Positions 14,214 to 14,310 of a stretch of DNA of 14,310 nt are shown here, piece by piece. This DNA is from Leptospiraceae bacterium UBA2033 (GTDB lineage: Bacteria; Spirochaetota; Leptospiria; Leptospirales; Leptospiraceae). Numbering within the stretch: position 1 is the stretch's first letter; every line of letters starts with the position of its first letter. Under the pieces are notes generated by a model that worked only from the letters and a program-made list of their open reading frames with translations, had not been told where the DNA came from and made no database searches. The DNA lies in assembly GCA_002333425.1 (NCBI GenBank), contig DDBL01000250.1, positions 53,841 through 68,150 of the forward strand. The letters are read 5' to 3'. A program made the position numbers and the translations under genes.

Positions 14214-14310
14214 TAATGGGATTGCGCTTTTTTTATTACTATTCGTCGAATTAAAGATAGCTAATGAAATATTTGGATTCAATTTTTATGTTGTAATAGA
14301 ATAGTAACAA

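Overview
The window is 14.3 kb of AT-rich bacterial chromosome, densely coded on both strands with weak to moderate Shine-Dalgarno sites and some GTG starts. Short spirochaete-type lipoprotein signals, an OmpA/beta-propeller surface protein and a long LepB with a basic C-terminal tail suggest a Gram-negative, probably Spirochaetota and perhaps a Leptospiraceae relative. This assignment is by eye and not firm. No rRNA, tRNA, CRISPR array or intact transposase gene was seen.

Layout. (1) 1-1952 +: the two ATPases of a peptide/nickel-type ABC importer (DppD/OppD-like, 5' end outside the window, then DppF/OppF-like), coupled by an ATGA overlap. (2) 1954-2132: a 179-bp non-coding element bounded by inverted GCCACAGAG-type repeats, then a Uma2-family (DUF820) PD-(D/E)XK gene. 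(3) 2734-4770 -: an OmpA-type cell-wall-binding protein with a WD40-like propeller, and upstream of it a 189-aa protein I do not recognise. (4) 4890-6648 +: lepB, an AtpZ/AtpI-like membrane protein and a GNAT acetyltransferase, joined by GTGA and ATGA overlaps. (5) 6649-9874 +: a broken MmeI-type restriction-modification locus followed by an NTF2-like gene. (6) 9871-12565 -: a three-gene MacAB/LolD-type ABC efflux or lipoprotein-export operon (membrane-fusion protein, FtsX-like permease, ATPase), every junction overlapping. (7) 12696-13217 -: a membrane-anchored SRPBCC protein. (8) 13384-14172 +: an M48 metalloprotease lipoprotein. The last two genes are divergent, and a perfect 14-bp inverted repeat lies between them. 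The 3' edge carries one more GCCACAGAG-type repeat.

The most interesting locus is 6733-9488. The first ~33 codons read as the N-terminus of an MmeI-like fused restriction/methyltransferase enzyme. The MmeI helical, methyltransferase and target-recognition parts follow from 7116 in another frame. Between them, the ~100 residues that should hold the PD-(D/E)XK nuclease core are replaced by ~285 bp of non-coding repeat: a 21-bp palindrome at the left junction, a hairpin with perfect 22-bp arms, and a run of 9-bp units ending in TCAGACA directly against the ATG of the methyltransferase ORF. The likely result is a restriction enzyme turned into a methyltransferase-only protein.

The second theme is a set of short-period repeat elements (8-bp CACAGAGR units, 9-bp AATCATANN units, and an ACCACAGATGAACACGG box) at gene borders. 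One sits directly upstream of the Uma2 gene and one inside the methyltransferase gene.
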